Shown here: positions 7,913 to 14,717 of the stretch, piece by piece
Position numbering within the stretch: the stretch's first letter is position 1
Layout of the letters: each line of letters opens with the position of its first letter
NCBI GenBank assembly: GCA_038198775.1
Contig: JBBPZV010000002.1
Coordinates: forward strand, 1 to 37,519
Direction of reading: 5' to 3'
DNA from: JACCYJ01 sp038198775
GTDB taxonomy: Bacteria; Actinomycetota; Actinomycetes; Propionibacteriales; Nocardioidaceae
Length of the DNA stretch: 37,519 nt
The notes under the pieces: model-generated
Told to the model about the DNA's origin: nothing
Database searches by the model: none
The model's input: the letters and a program-made list of their open reading frames with translations, nothing else
Made by a program: the position numbers and the translations under genes

Positions 7913-8338
7913 TCAGCCCGCTGCCGGCGCCGCGGCCAGGCGGGCGCGCAGCAGCGTGACGACGACCTCCGCGAAGCGGATCGGGTCGATCGGGTGCGAC
8001 ACCACGCCGTCGGCCCGTGACCAGGTGGCCAACCAGGCGTCCTGGGGCCGGCCGATCAGCACGAGCAGCGGCGGGCACAGATAGACCTCGTCCTTGAGCT
8101 GCCGGGCGATGCCCATCCCCCCGGCCGGTGCGGACTCGCCGTCGAGAATCGCCAGTCCGATGCCGCCCGCCTGCATCGCCGCCATCACGACCGGCGCGGT
8201 GGCGCACTCGACGTACTCGAGGCGCGGGAGGTCCGGGTGGACGCGCTTGCCCAGCGCCACCTTCACCTGGTCGCGGGTGTGCGAGTCGTCGCTGAAGACA
8301 AGCACGCGAACGGCCTGGTCATCGGGTGCAGCGCTCAC
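7913..8338 (-). CDS. Response-regulator-like (pseudo-)receiver domain protein
   Basis: A 141-residue single-domain protein starting at GTG 8338 (MSAAPDDQAVRVLVFSDD). It has the CheY-type fold pattern: an acidic pair Asp17/Asp18 (VFSDD), a candidate phospho-acceptor Asp66 (LAILDGES) and a C-terminal HPIDP. The conserved switch Lys that normally precedes this Pro is replaced by His115. No output domain is present. The conserved stretch GRPQDAWLATWSRADGVV is typical of an actinobacterial family found next to trpD/ctaE. The altered Lys site suggests it may not be phosphorylated normally; no histidine kinase is nearby. The longer frame up to 8440 is rejected because it would swallow the promoter and the divergent ctaE promoter. 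Confidence 0.8.
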   Translation of the reverse strand: MSAAPDDQAVRVLVFSDDSHTRDQVKVALGKRVHPDLPRLEYVECATAPVVMAAMQAGGIGLAILDGESAPAGGMGIARQLKDEVYLCPPLLVLIGRPQDAWLATWSRADGVVSHPIDPIRFAEVVVTLLRARLAAAPAAG

Positions 8339-8344
8339 GGCGCG

Positions 8345-8350
8345 ATGGTA
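8345..8350 (-). promoter_or_regulatory. -10 element (TACCAT) before the pseudo-receiver/trpD operon
   Basis: Read on the minus strand, TACCAT matches TANNNT and ends 6 nt before GTG 8338, again with no ribosome site in between. This supports the short start and a leaderless message. Confidence 0.55.
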
Positions 8351-8441
8351 TCCACGACCTGGGTACGGTCTCGCCTGGCAGTGTGGTGAACCTGACGTCG
8401 CGGATCGCCGGGGTCGGCGTGCCGCCCGGTCCGGCGGCATC

Positions 8442-8447
8442 CATAAT
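8442..8447 (+). promoter_or_regulatory. -10 element (CATAAT) before ctaE
   Basis: CATAAT is close to the TATAAT/TANNNT consensus and ends 6 nt before GTG 8454. It would drive the ctaE-qcrCAB operon, divergent from the pseudo-receiver promoter about 95 bp away. Confidence 0.5.
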
Positions 8448-8453
8448 GAGGTC

Positions 8454-9092
8454 GTGGCGTCGATGACCGCTATCCCGGCCTCCCGGCTGCGAGGTCAGCC
8501 GGACCGGCCGAACCTCGTGACGGTCGGGACGATCGTGTTCTTGGCCAGCGACCTGATGTTCTTCGCCGCGCTGTTCGCGGCGTACTTCACGGTCCGTGCC
8601 GTCAGCCCCGAGCTCTGGGCCACCGACACCCAGAAGCTGAGCGTCTACTTCGCCTCCGCGAACGCCACAGTGCTCGTGCTGTCCAGCGTCACCTGCCAGT
8701 TCGGTGTCTTCGCCGCCGAGCGGGGCCGGGTGGGCCGGGCCGGCAGCGTGCTGCAGGTCGGCCGGTGGGGCATGCGGGAGTGGTTCGTGCTCACCTACCT
8801 GATGGGCGCGTTCTTCATCGCCGGCCAGGTCTACGAGTACACGTCGCTGATCAGGGACGGCATCTCGATCTCTTCGTCCCCGTACGGCTCGGTGTTCTAC
8901 CTCACCACCGGCTTCCACGGGCTGCACGTCACCATCGGCCTGGTGGCGTTCCTGCTCGTGATGGGGCGCACCTTCGTGGCTCGCACCTTCACATACGAGC
9001 AGGCGGTGACCGCGATCGTCGTGTCCTACTACTGGCACTTCGTCGATGTCATCTGGATCGCGCTGTTCTCCACGATCTACCTCATCCAGTAG
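8454..9092 (+). CDS. ctaE: Cytochrome c oxidase (aa3) subunit III
   Basis: A 212-residue polytopic membrane protein (209 if ATG 8463 is used; GTG 8454 is preferred because it sits 6 nt after a -10 hexamer). Five hydrophobic helices are visible, around VTVGTIVFLASDLMFFAAL, the ANATVLVLSS segment, EWFVLTYLMGAFFIAGQVYEY, the FHGLHVTIGLVAFLLVMG segment and WHFVDVIWIALFSTIYL. The subunit III signatures FHGLHV and YYWHFVDVIW are present. It lacks the first two helices of seven-helix forms, as usual in actinobacteria. It is the non-catalytic core subunit of the terminal oxidase, and it starts the operon running into qcrC 21 bp later. Confidence 0.95.
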   Translation: MASMTAIPASRLRGQPDRPNLVTVGTIVFLASDLMFFAALFAAYFTVRAVSPELWATDTQKLSVYFASANATVLVLSSVTCQFGVFAAERGRVGRAGSVLQVGRWGMREWFVLTYLMGAFFIAGQVYEYTSLIRDGISISSSPYGSVFYLTTGFHGLHVTIGLVAFLLVMGRTFVARTFTYEQAVTAIVVSYYWHFVDVIWIALFSTIYLIQ

Positions 9093-9113
9093 CTGACCCC
9101 CAGGACGGTTTCG

Positions 9114-9932
9114 TTGCGCTCCTTGTCGACCCGACGTCGCCACCCGCTGGCGGGCGGTGTGGTGCTGCTGCTGGGTCTGGTGCTGGCGGGGGGGCTGTAC
9201 TCGCTGTTCGCACCCCACTCCGCCACGGCCGACACGTCCTCGAGCGACCTCGTCGGCCAGGGGCACCAGCTGTTCCTGGTCGGCTGCGCCAGCTGCCACG
9301 GGCTCAACGGCGAGGGCATCCTCACCAGCAACTCCACCAACTACGGACCGTCCCTGGTCGGGGTGGGCGCCGCCGCCGTCGACTTCCAGGTGGGCACCGG
9401 GCGGATGCCGCTGGCCCAGGCGTCAACGCAGGCCCTGCAGAAGCCACCTGTGTACGACGCGCAGGAGATCCAGGCGCTTGCCGCGTACGTCGCGTCGCTC
9501 GGTCCGGGCCCGGCGATCCCGGACTCGAAGTACACGACCGCGTCCACCGACCCGTCGGTCATCTCACGCGGGGGTGAGTTCTTCCGTACCAACTGCACCG
9601 CCTGCCACAACTCCGGCGGCACCGGCGGCGCCTTGCCCAGCGGTCGCTTCGCGCCGAGCGTCAACAACGTGACCGGCGCGCACATCTACGAGGCGATGAT
9701 CACCGGACCGCAGCAGATGCCGGTATTTCCCGACACGACCATCACCCCCCAGGACAAGCAGGCGATCATCTCCTACATCCGCGCTCTGAACGACCAGCCG
9801 CAGTACGGCGGAAACGCGCTGGGCAAGCTCGGGCCCGTCAGCGAAGGCGCCGCCGCCTGGATCGTCGGAATCGGGTCACTGGTGGTGGCCTCGGTGTGGA
9901 TCGGCACGCAAGGAGTGAGGGCGCGCAGGTGA
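9114..9932 (+). CDS. qcrC: Ubiquinol/menaquinol-cytochrome c reductase, diheme cytochrome c subunit
   Basis: A 272-residue membrane-anchored diheme cytochrome c. An N-terminal helix (residues 13-32) follows the basic leader MRSLSTRRRHPLA; the two heme sites are CASCH (58-62) and CTACH (161-165) with probable axial Met98 (GRMPLA) and Met202 (QQMPVF); a C-terminal helix is at about 247-265. In actinobacteria this subunit replaces soluble cytochrome c and passes electrons from the bc1 complex straight to the CuA site of CtaC in a supercomplex. The TTG start at 9114 is supported by AGGA 8 nt upstream and by the conserved leader. Its stop overlaps the qcrA start by 4 nt (GTGA). Confidence 0.96.
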   Translation: MRSLSTRRRHPLAGGVVLLLGLVLAGGLYSLFAPHSATADTSSSDLVGQGHQLFLVGCASCHGLNGEGILTSNSTNYGPSLVGVGAAAVDFQVGTGRMPLAQASTQALQKPPVYDAQEIQALAAYVASLGPGPAIPDSKYTTASTDPSVISRGGEFFRTNCTACHNSGGTGGALPSGRFAPSVNNVTGAHIYEAMITGPQQMPVFPDTTITPQDKQAIISYIRALNDQPQYGGNALGKLGPVSEGAAAWIVGIGSLVVASVWIGTQGVRARR

Positions 9933-11038
9933 GCGACCAGCCGCACCACGGACGCGACGAACCCGGCCAGGAACCGGCACGCGAGCCTGGCAACGAGGAC
10001 GCGCTCGACCGGACGGGGCAGCAGCCCGGTGACCCCATCCCCAACCCCGGGCTGGAGCGGCACCAACCCCGTCCCACCGACATCGATGCCGACCAGCAGC
10101 GCCGCGCCGAACGGCAGGTCTCCGCGCTGTTCGGCCTCGCCACGCTGCTCACGCTCGGCTTCTGCGTCGCGTACTTCGCCATCCCGCAAGACAGCTCGTT
10201 CATCACCACGTCTGCCTCCAACCTCGCGCTGGGCTTGACCCTCGGTGGCGCGCTGGTGTGCATCGGGGTGGGGGCGATCCAGTGGGCGAAGAAGCTCATG
10301 GACGACCATGAGATCGTCGAGATGCGGCATCCGACGGCTTCCAGCCCACAGGACCGGGAGGAGGCCCTGGAGGCCCTGGACACCGGGGTCGCGGGCTCCG
10401 GCTTCGGGCGGCGGACGATGATCCGCACCAGCCTGATGGGCGCGTTGGGCGCCCTGGGGCTCCCGGCCGTCGTGATGTTGCGGGACCTGGGCCCGCTGCC
10501 GGGAGACACGTTGTCCCACACCGTGTGGGCCAAGGGCATGCGGGTCGTCAACGACGTGTCAGGAATACCGATCCGCCCCTCCGACCTCCCTCTGGGCTCA
10601 CTCGTCAACGCCCAGCCGGCCGTCATCTACGAGACCGGCGCGGATGGCGAACCCAGGTACGCGGGCACCGAGCTGCTGGCCGTCAAGGCGAAGGCCTCGG
10701 TGATCGTGGTCCGGATGCGACCGGAGGAGATCACGCCACCTCCGGGCCGGGAAGGCTGGAGCGTCGACGGGATCTTGTGCTATTCCAAGATCTGCACTCA
10801 CGTCGGTTGCCCGATCAGCCTGTACGAGCAGCAGACCCACCACGTGCTCTGCCCGTGCCACCAGTCGACGTTCGACCTGGCCGACGGCGGCCGCATCCTC
10901 TTCGGTCCGGCGGCCCGCCCGCTGCCGCAGCTGCCGCTCGGCGTGGACGACCAGGGCTATCTCATCGCGATGAGCGACTTCCCCGAGGTCGTCGGGCCCA
11001 GCTGGCCGACCATGCCCCAGGATCGGACGCGAACATGA
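9929..11038 (+). CDS. qcrA: Menaquinol-cytochrome c reductase Rieske iron-sulfur subunit
   Basis: A 369-residue Rieske protein. The first ~60 residues are hydrophilic and charged, then three membrane helices follow (about 66-85, 98-119 and 168-186), the actinobacterial layout. The [2Fe-2S] site is CTHVGC (Cys289, His291, Cys294) and CPCH (Cys308, Cys310, His311), with Cys294-Cys310 expected to form the disulfide. It takes electrons from menaquinol at the Qo site and hands them to QcrC. GTG 9929 is chosen from the GTGA overlap with qcrC and a GAGG ribosome site 8 nt upstream. Its own stop overlaps the qcrB start by 4 nt (ATGA). Confidence 0.96.
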   Translation: MSDQPHHGRDEPGQEPAREPGNEDALDRTGQQPGDPIPNPGLERHQPRPTDIDADQQRRAERQVSALFGLATLLTLGFCVAYFAIPQDSSFITTSASNLALGLTLGGALVCIGVGAIQWAKKLMDDHEIVEMRHPTASSPQDREEALEALDTGVAGSGFGRRTMIRTSLMGALGALGLPAVVMLRDLGPLPGDTLSHTVWAKGMRVVNDVSGIPIRPSDLPLGSLVNAQPAVIYETGADGEPRYAGTELLAVKAKASVIVVRMRPEEITPPPGREGWSVDGILCYSKICTHVGCPISLYEQQTHHVLCPCHQSTFDLADGGRILFGPAARPLPQLPLGVDDQGYLIAMSDFPEVVGPSWPTMPQDRTRT

Positions 11039-12810
11039 GCCCGACCGCGCGCAGCGACAGCGCCGACCACACCCTCGCGGCGGGGGCTCGCGCCGCCGAG
11101 GTCGAGGCCGGCGGAGAGTCCTCCACGCCGCTGCAGGACACCGCGGTGGGCCGTGCCGCGGCCGGTCCGGTCAAGTGGCTCGACGACCGGGTCGGGCTGG
11201 CGACCCTGGCCCGCAAGAACCTCCGCAAGGTCTTCCCCGACCACTGGTCGTTCATGCTGGGTGAGATCGCGCTGTGGAGCTTCGTGGTCCTGCTGCTGAC
11301 CGGCGTGTTCCTCACGTTCTGGTACCACCCCAGCTCGACCGAGATCACGTACGCCGGGCCGTACGCGCCGCTGAACGGCATCGAGATGTCCGACGCGTTC
11401 GCGTCGTCACTCGACATCTCCTTCGGCGTACGCGGTGGCCTGCTGATGCGTCAGGTCCACCACTGGGCGGCCATGCTGTTCGCCCTCGCTATCACCGTGC
11501 ACATGTTGCGGATCTTCTTCACCGGCGCGTTCCGCAAGCCGCGCGAGCTGAACTGGCTGGTCGGGGTCAGCCTGTTCTCCTTGTCGCTGATCGAGGGGTT
11601 CGCCGGCTACTCGCTTCCCGACGACCTGCTGTCCGGCACCGGACTGCGCTTCGTCGACGGCCTCATCCGTTCGATCCCGATCGTGGGGTCGTACGTGGAG
11701 TTCTTCGTGTTCGGGGGCGAGTTTCCCGGCGACCAGCTGATCCCCCGCCTGTTCACCGTGCACATCCTGCTCGTCCCGGGCCTGCTGCTCGGCCTGATCA
11801 CCGTGCACATGTTGTTGCTGGTATACCAAAAGCACACCCAGTGGCCGGGTCCGGGGCGCACCAATGCCAACGTGGTCGGCTACCCGATGCTGCCGGTCTA
11901 CGCGGCCAAGGCGGGTGGCTTCTTCTTCATCGTTTTCGGCGTCACCGCGCTGATGGGCGCGCTGGTCCAGATCAACCCGATCTGGCGCTACGGGCCGTAC
12001 AACCCCTCCGAGATCACCGCCGGCTCCCAGCCCGACATCTACATGGGCTGGGTCGAGGGCGCCGTCCGGATCATGCCGAACTGGGAGAGCCACTTCTTCG
12101 GCCTGACGTGGAGCTGGAACGTCTTCATCCCCGGGGTCGTGCTGCTCACCCTGCTGTTCACCGTGCTGGCGATCTACCCGTTCGTCGAGGCGTGGGTCAC
12201 CAAGGACCACCGCGAGCACCACCTGCTCGAGCGCCCTCGCAACGCTCCGGTGCGCACCGCCTTCGGAGTCGCCGGCATCACGTTCTACACGTTGCTGCTG
12301 ATCGCTGGTGGAAACGACATCATCGCTGTGGTCTTCCACCTCGACATCTATGCGATCACCTGGTTCATGCGGTTCGCGGTGTTCATCGGACCGGTCGTCG
12401 CCTTCCTCGCGACCAAGCGCATCTGCATCGGGCTGCAGCGCGCCGACCGAGACCAGGTCCTCCACGGCTTCGAGACCGGCATCATCACCCGATCGCCTGA
12501 CGGTGGCTACAGCGAGCGGCATGCGCCGCTGACCCAGGTGCAGGCGTACGAGCTGACCGCCCACGACCGCCAGCGGCCTGCCGAGCTGCCGGCGACGACC
12601 GATGCCAACGGCGTGGCCGCCCCCCATGGCCGGCTGGCTCGGCTGCACGCCAGGGCCGTACGGTTCTACACCTCCGACACGATCGACAAGCCGTCGGAGG
12701 AGGACCTGGAGGAGGAACATCACGAGGTCAGCTCCGACGTACGGGCGCTCGAGGCCGGGGACAACGAGTTCGAAGGCGTCAGCGAAACCGGTGTCCCCCG
12801 CCCCCACTAA
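11035..12810 (+). CDS. qcrB: Menaquinol-cytochrome c reductase cytochrome b subunit
   Basis: A 591-residue polytopic protein carrying both b hemes. Heme ligands are visible as His142/His156 in QVHHWAAML...TVHMLR and His243/His258 in TVHILLVPG...TVHMLLL; the second pair has the 15-residue spacing typical of the actinobacterial type. The Qo-site PEWY-like region is replaced by a PNWESH motif near residue 345. A long hydrophilic C-terminal tail (about 490-591) rich in Glu and Asp extends into the cytoplasm. QcrB is the quinone-binding core of the bc1-aa3 supercomplex and the known target of drugs such as Q203 in mycobacteria. It ends the ctaE-qcrCAB operon and faces the L,D-transpeptidase gene across the 22-bp repeat array. 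Confidence 0.96.
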   Translation: MSPTARSDSADHTLAAGARAAEVEAGGESSTPLQDTAVGRAAAGPVKWLDDRVGLATLARKNLRKVFPDHWSFMLGEIALWSFVVLLLTGVFLTFWYHPSSTEITYAGPYAPLNGIEMSDAFASSLDISFGVRGGLLMRQVHHWAAMLFALAITVHMLRIFFTGAFRKPRELNWLVGVSLFSLSLIEGFAGYSLPDDLLSGTGLRFVDGLIRSIPIVGSYVEFFVFGGEFPGDQLIPRLFTVHILLVPGLLLGLITVHMLLLVYQKHTQWPGPGRTNANVVGYPMLPVYAAKAGGFFFIVFGVTALMGALVQINPIWRYGPYNPSEITAGSQPDIYMGWVEGAVRIMPNWESHFFGLTWSWNVFIPGVVLLTLLFTVLAIYPFVEAWVTKDHREHHLLERPRNAPVRTAFGVAGITFYTLLLIAGGNDIIAVVFHLDIYAITWFMRFAVFIGPVVAFLATKRICIGLQRADRDQVLHGFETGIITRSPDGGYSERHAPLTQVQAYELTAHDRQRPAELPATTDANGVAAPHGRLARLHARAVRFYTSDTIDKPSEEDLEEEHHEVSSDVRALEAGDNEFEGVSETGVPRPH

Positions 12811-12813
12811 CGC

Positions 12814-12857
12814 CCCGACCATCCGTGAGTTTCCGCCCGACCATCCGTGAGTTTCCG
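12814..12857 (+). repeat. Two perfect tandem 22-bp repeat units (left arm of convergent array)
   Basis: Units at 12814-12835 and 12836-12857 are identical. Each has the core GACCATCCGTGAGTTTCCG. They begin 3 bp after the qcrB stop codon. The reverse complement of the unit matches the right-arm units at about 18 of 22 positions, so the two arms form a long interrupted inverted repeat around a 69-bp spacer (12858-12926). Confidence 0.85.
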
Positions 12858-12926
12858 GGTTGTCCGGCAGGCGCAAGCTGCGTACGCACCGAGGGCTCGG
12901 CGGCCTCAGCGTGGGCACCAACGCCC

Positions 12927-12991
12927 AAAGTCTCGGATCGTCCGACCGAAAGGCTCGGATCGTCGGACGGAAAGTCTCGGATCGTCAGTGG
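12927..12991 (-). repeat. Three tandem ~22-bp repeat units (right arm of convergent array)
   Basis: Units start at 12927, 12949 and 12971 with the shared core TCTCGGATCGTC (GCTCGGATCGTC in the second), in opposite orientation to the left arm. The third unit departs from the consensus at GTCAGTGG, where the stop codon of the L,D-transpeptidase gene (12985-12987, minus strand) and its last coding bases begin. The array could fold as a strong hairpin and end transcription from both sides. Confidence 0.82.
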
Positions 12992-14229
12992 AGGGCGGAT
13001 GCCTGGCGGTACTGGGAGAAGGGCTCGTTCCAGTCGGTCCAGCCGTTGTTCGGCTCCAGCCGCCGATGGCTGCCCACCACCTTGACCACGTCGCCGACTT
13101 GTGAGTGCTGGTAGAGCCAGCGGGCGTTGGCCGTGCTCATGCCGACGCAGCCGTGACTGACGTTGGCCGAGCCCTGCGAGGCGACCGACCAGGGAGCGGC
13201 GTGCAGGAACTCCCCGCTGTAGGTGACGCGCATCGCGAACTGCACGTCGGGGATGTTGTAGTAGTTCGGGTCGCTGCGGGGTATGCCGGTGCTGGCCGCG
13301 TTCATCCGCGTCGAGCGCAGCTTCTCGACGATGACCTTGGTGCCGCCCCGGGTCTCGGTGCCCTTCGCGCCGCTGGTGACCGGGATGGTACGAGCCAGCC
13401 TGCCGTTTACGTAGACCTTGAGGCGATGCGTCTTCACGTTGATCTTGTCGACCACCGAGTCGCCGATCCGGAAGGAGACGTGGCGGTCCTCTTGGCCATA
13501 GATGCCGTTGCCGGCATCCACGCCGTTGATGTTCGCGTCCACGCTCACCTTGGTGCCGGTCGGCCAGAACTCGCGCGGCCGGAAGTGGACCTCGGTGTCG
13601 CTGATCCAGTGCCACGACCCCTGGACCGAAGGGGTCGACGTCACGCTCAGGTGCCGCTCGATCGAAGCCCGGTTGTTCACCGGGACGTCGAACTTCACGA
13701 TGACCGGCATGCCCACGCCCACGGTCTTGCCCTGCAGCGGTGAGATGCTGGCGTACGTCTGCTGGTCCAGCGTGAGCGGTTGGGTCGTGAACCACGACCG
13801 CTTGGTGGTGGGTTGACCCTGTGGGGTTTCGGCGTGCACGACTACGCGGTAGCGCTGCCCGGGCTCGAGCAGGTCGGCGGCCCGCCATGCGGTCTTGTCA
13901 GGGCTGAGCCGGCCACCGACCCGGGTGGGGAAGGCGTCGCCGTACGACAGCAAAACGTCGCGGATGCTGCCGTTGGCCGCGGTGACCGACAGGTCGGTGT
14001 CGACGCCGACGTCTCGCGCCCCGCGCGGCACGCTGAGGCTCAGCGACACCGGCTGCCGAGGTCGCTGAGCTGCGGCCGGCGCGGGGTCATGAGGGCGCCC
14101 GTCCCCTCCACCGGCGGCCGGCAGGCCGTTGCACCCGGCCAGCATCGCGGCCGCCAGCGCTGCGGCTGGCGCGAGGCCGGCTCGTGAGGCCCGCATAGCG
14201 CGCCGCGGCGCAGACCCCCGTACCGCCAT
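12985..14229 (-). CDS. L,D-transpeptidase lipoprotein (YkuD domain with Ig-like domain)
   Basis: A 414-residue lipoprotein. The lipobox LAGC places the lipidated Cys at 33. Residues 60-250 hold two Ig-like domains of the mycobacterial Ldt type (one SPxxGxTVGVGMPVIVKF motif at 163-180). The YkuD catalytic domain (about 255-388) has His343 (FLHAAPW) and SHGCVGMS with His359 and Cys361. L,D-transpeptidases form 3-3 peptidoglycan cross-links or attach proteins outside the membrane; the C-terminal WTDWNEPFSQY is also typical. Start ATG 14229 has GGAGG 4 nt upstream. It lies between the qcrB and ctaF ends on the minus strand and may share transcription with ctaCDF, 92 bp upstream. Its stop codon is inside the 22-bp repeat array. 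Confidence 0.93.
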   Translation of the reverse strand: MAVRGSAPRRAMRASRAGLAPAAALAAAMLAGCNGLPAAGGGDGRPHDPAPAAAQRPRQPVSLSLSVPRGARDVGVDTDLSVTAANGSIRDVLLSYGDAFPTRVGGRLSPDKTAWRAADLLEPGQRYRVVVHAETPQGQPTTKRSWFTTQPLTLDQQTYASISPLQGKTVGVGMPVIVKFDVPVNNRASIERHLSVTSTPSVQGSWHWISDTEVHFRPREFWPTGTKVSVDANINGVDAGNGIYGQEDRHVSFRIGDSVVDKINVKTHRLKVYVNGRLARTIPVTSGAKGTETRGGTKVIVEKLRSTRMNAASTGIPRSDPNYYNIPDVQFAMRVTYSGEFLHAAPWSVASQGSANVSHGCVGMSTANARWLYQHSQVGDVVKVVGSHRRLEPNNGWTDWNEPFSQYRQASALH

Positions 14230-14261
14230 CGCGCCTCCCGAAGACTTGTTCCGCGCTGCCC

Positions 14262-14267
14262 AGCGTA
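14262..14267 (-). promoter_or_regulatory. Possible -10 element (TACGCT) before the L,D-transpeptidase gene
   Basis: TACGCT on the minus strand would place a transcript start roughly 26 nt before ATG 14229, leaving room for the GGAGG ribosome site. No convincing -35 is seen. This would let the gene be expressed apart from the ctaCDF operon. Confidence 0.3.
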
Positions 14268-14321
14268 GTGCTTGCCACCAATCGCGGGCGGCAACAACGG
14301 TGCGGAGCGGCTCCGCGCGGC

Positions 14322-14717
14322 TCAGTGGGCGTAGAGGCCGCGGTAGTACTCGAAGACGAACCCGCACAGCGCCGCGACGCCGACGCCGGCGCCGATCAGG
14401 AACAGCCACCACCCGAACACCACGCCGAGCACGGCGGTGCCGAGCGCCAGCGCGCAGTACAGCGGCCACCAGCTGTACGGGGGGAAGAACCCCAGCTCCC
14501 CGGCACCCTCGGCGATGTCGGCACGCTTGCGGTCCTCGGGACGGTCCGGGATCTGCCTGGTGACGACGCCGAGAAAGAACGACACCAGCGCGGCCAGCAA
14601 CGTGGTCATGACCAGCGCGCTGGTACCGGTGGGGTCGTTGGACAAGAACCAGTAGATCGGCGTGACGACGCCGAAGAAGAGGGCTACCACGCCCATCGTC
14701 ATCGACTCGACCCTCAC
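14322..14717 (-). CDS. ctaF: Cytochrome c oxidase subunit IV (actinobacterial type)
   Basis: A 131-residue membrane protein with four hydrophobic helices (about residues 7-20, 30-50, 79-95 and 98-117) and the family pattern FFPPYSWWPLY. It is the small accessory subunit of the actinobacterial aa3 oxidase. The GTG at 14717 is set by the 4-nt GTGA overlap with the end of ctaD. It completes the ctaC-ctaD-ctaF operon. Confidence 0.93.
   Translation of the reverse strand: MRVESMTMGVVALFFGVVTPIYWFLSNDPTGTSALVMTTLLAALVSFFLGVVTRQIPDRPEDRKRADIAEGAGELGFFPPYSWWPLYCALALGTAVLGVVFGWWLFLIGAGVGVAALCGFVFEYYRGLYAH

Noticed and set aside
12814..12991. CRISPR array
   Set aside because: The 22-bp units abut directly without spacers, change orientation, and no cas genes are near.
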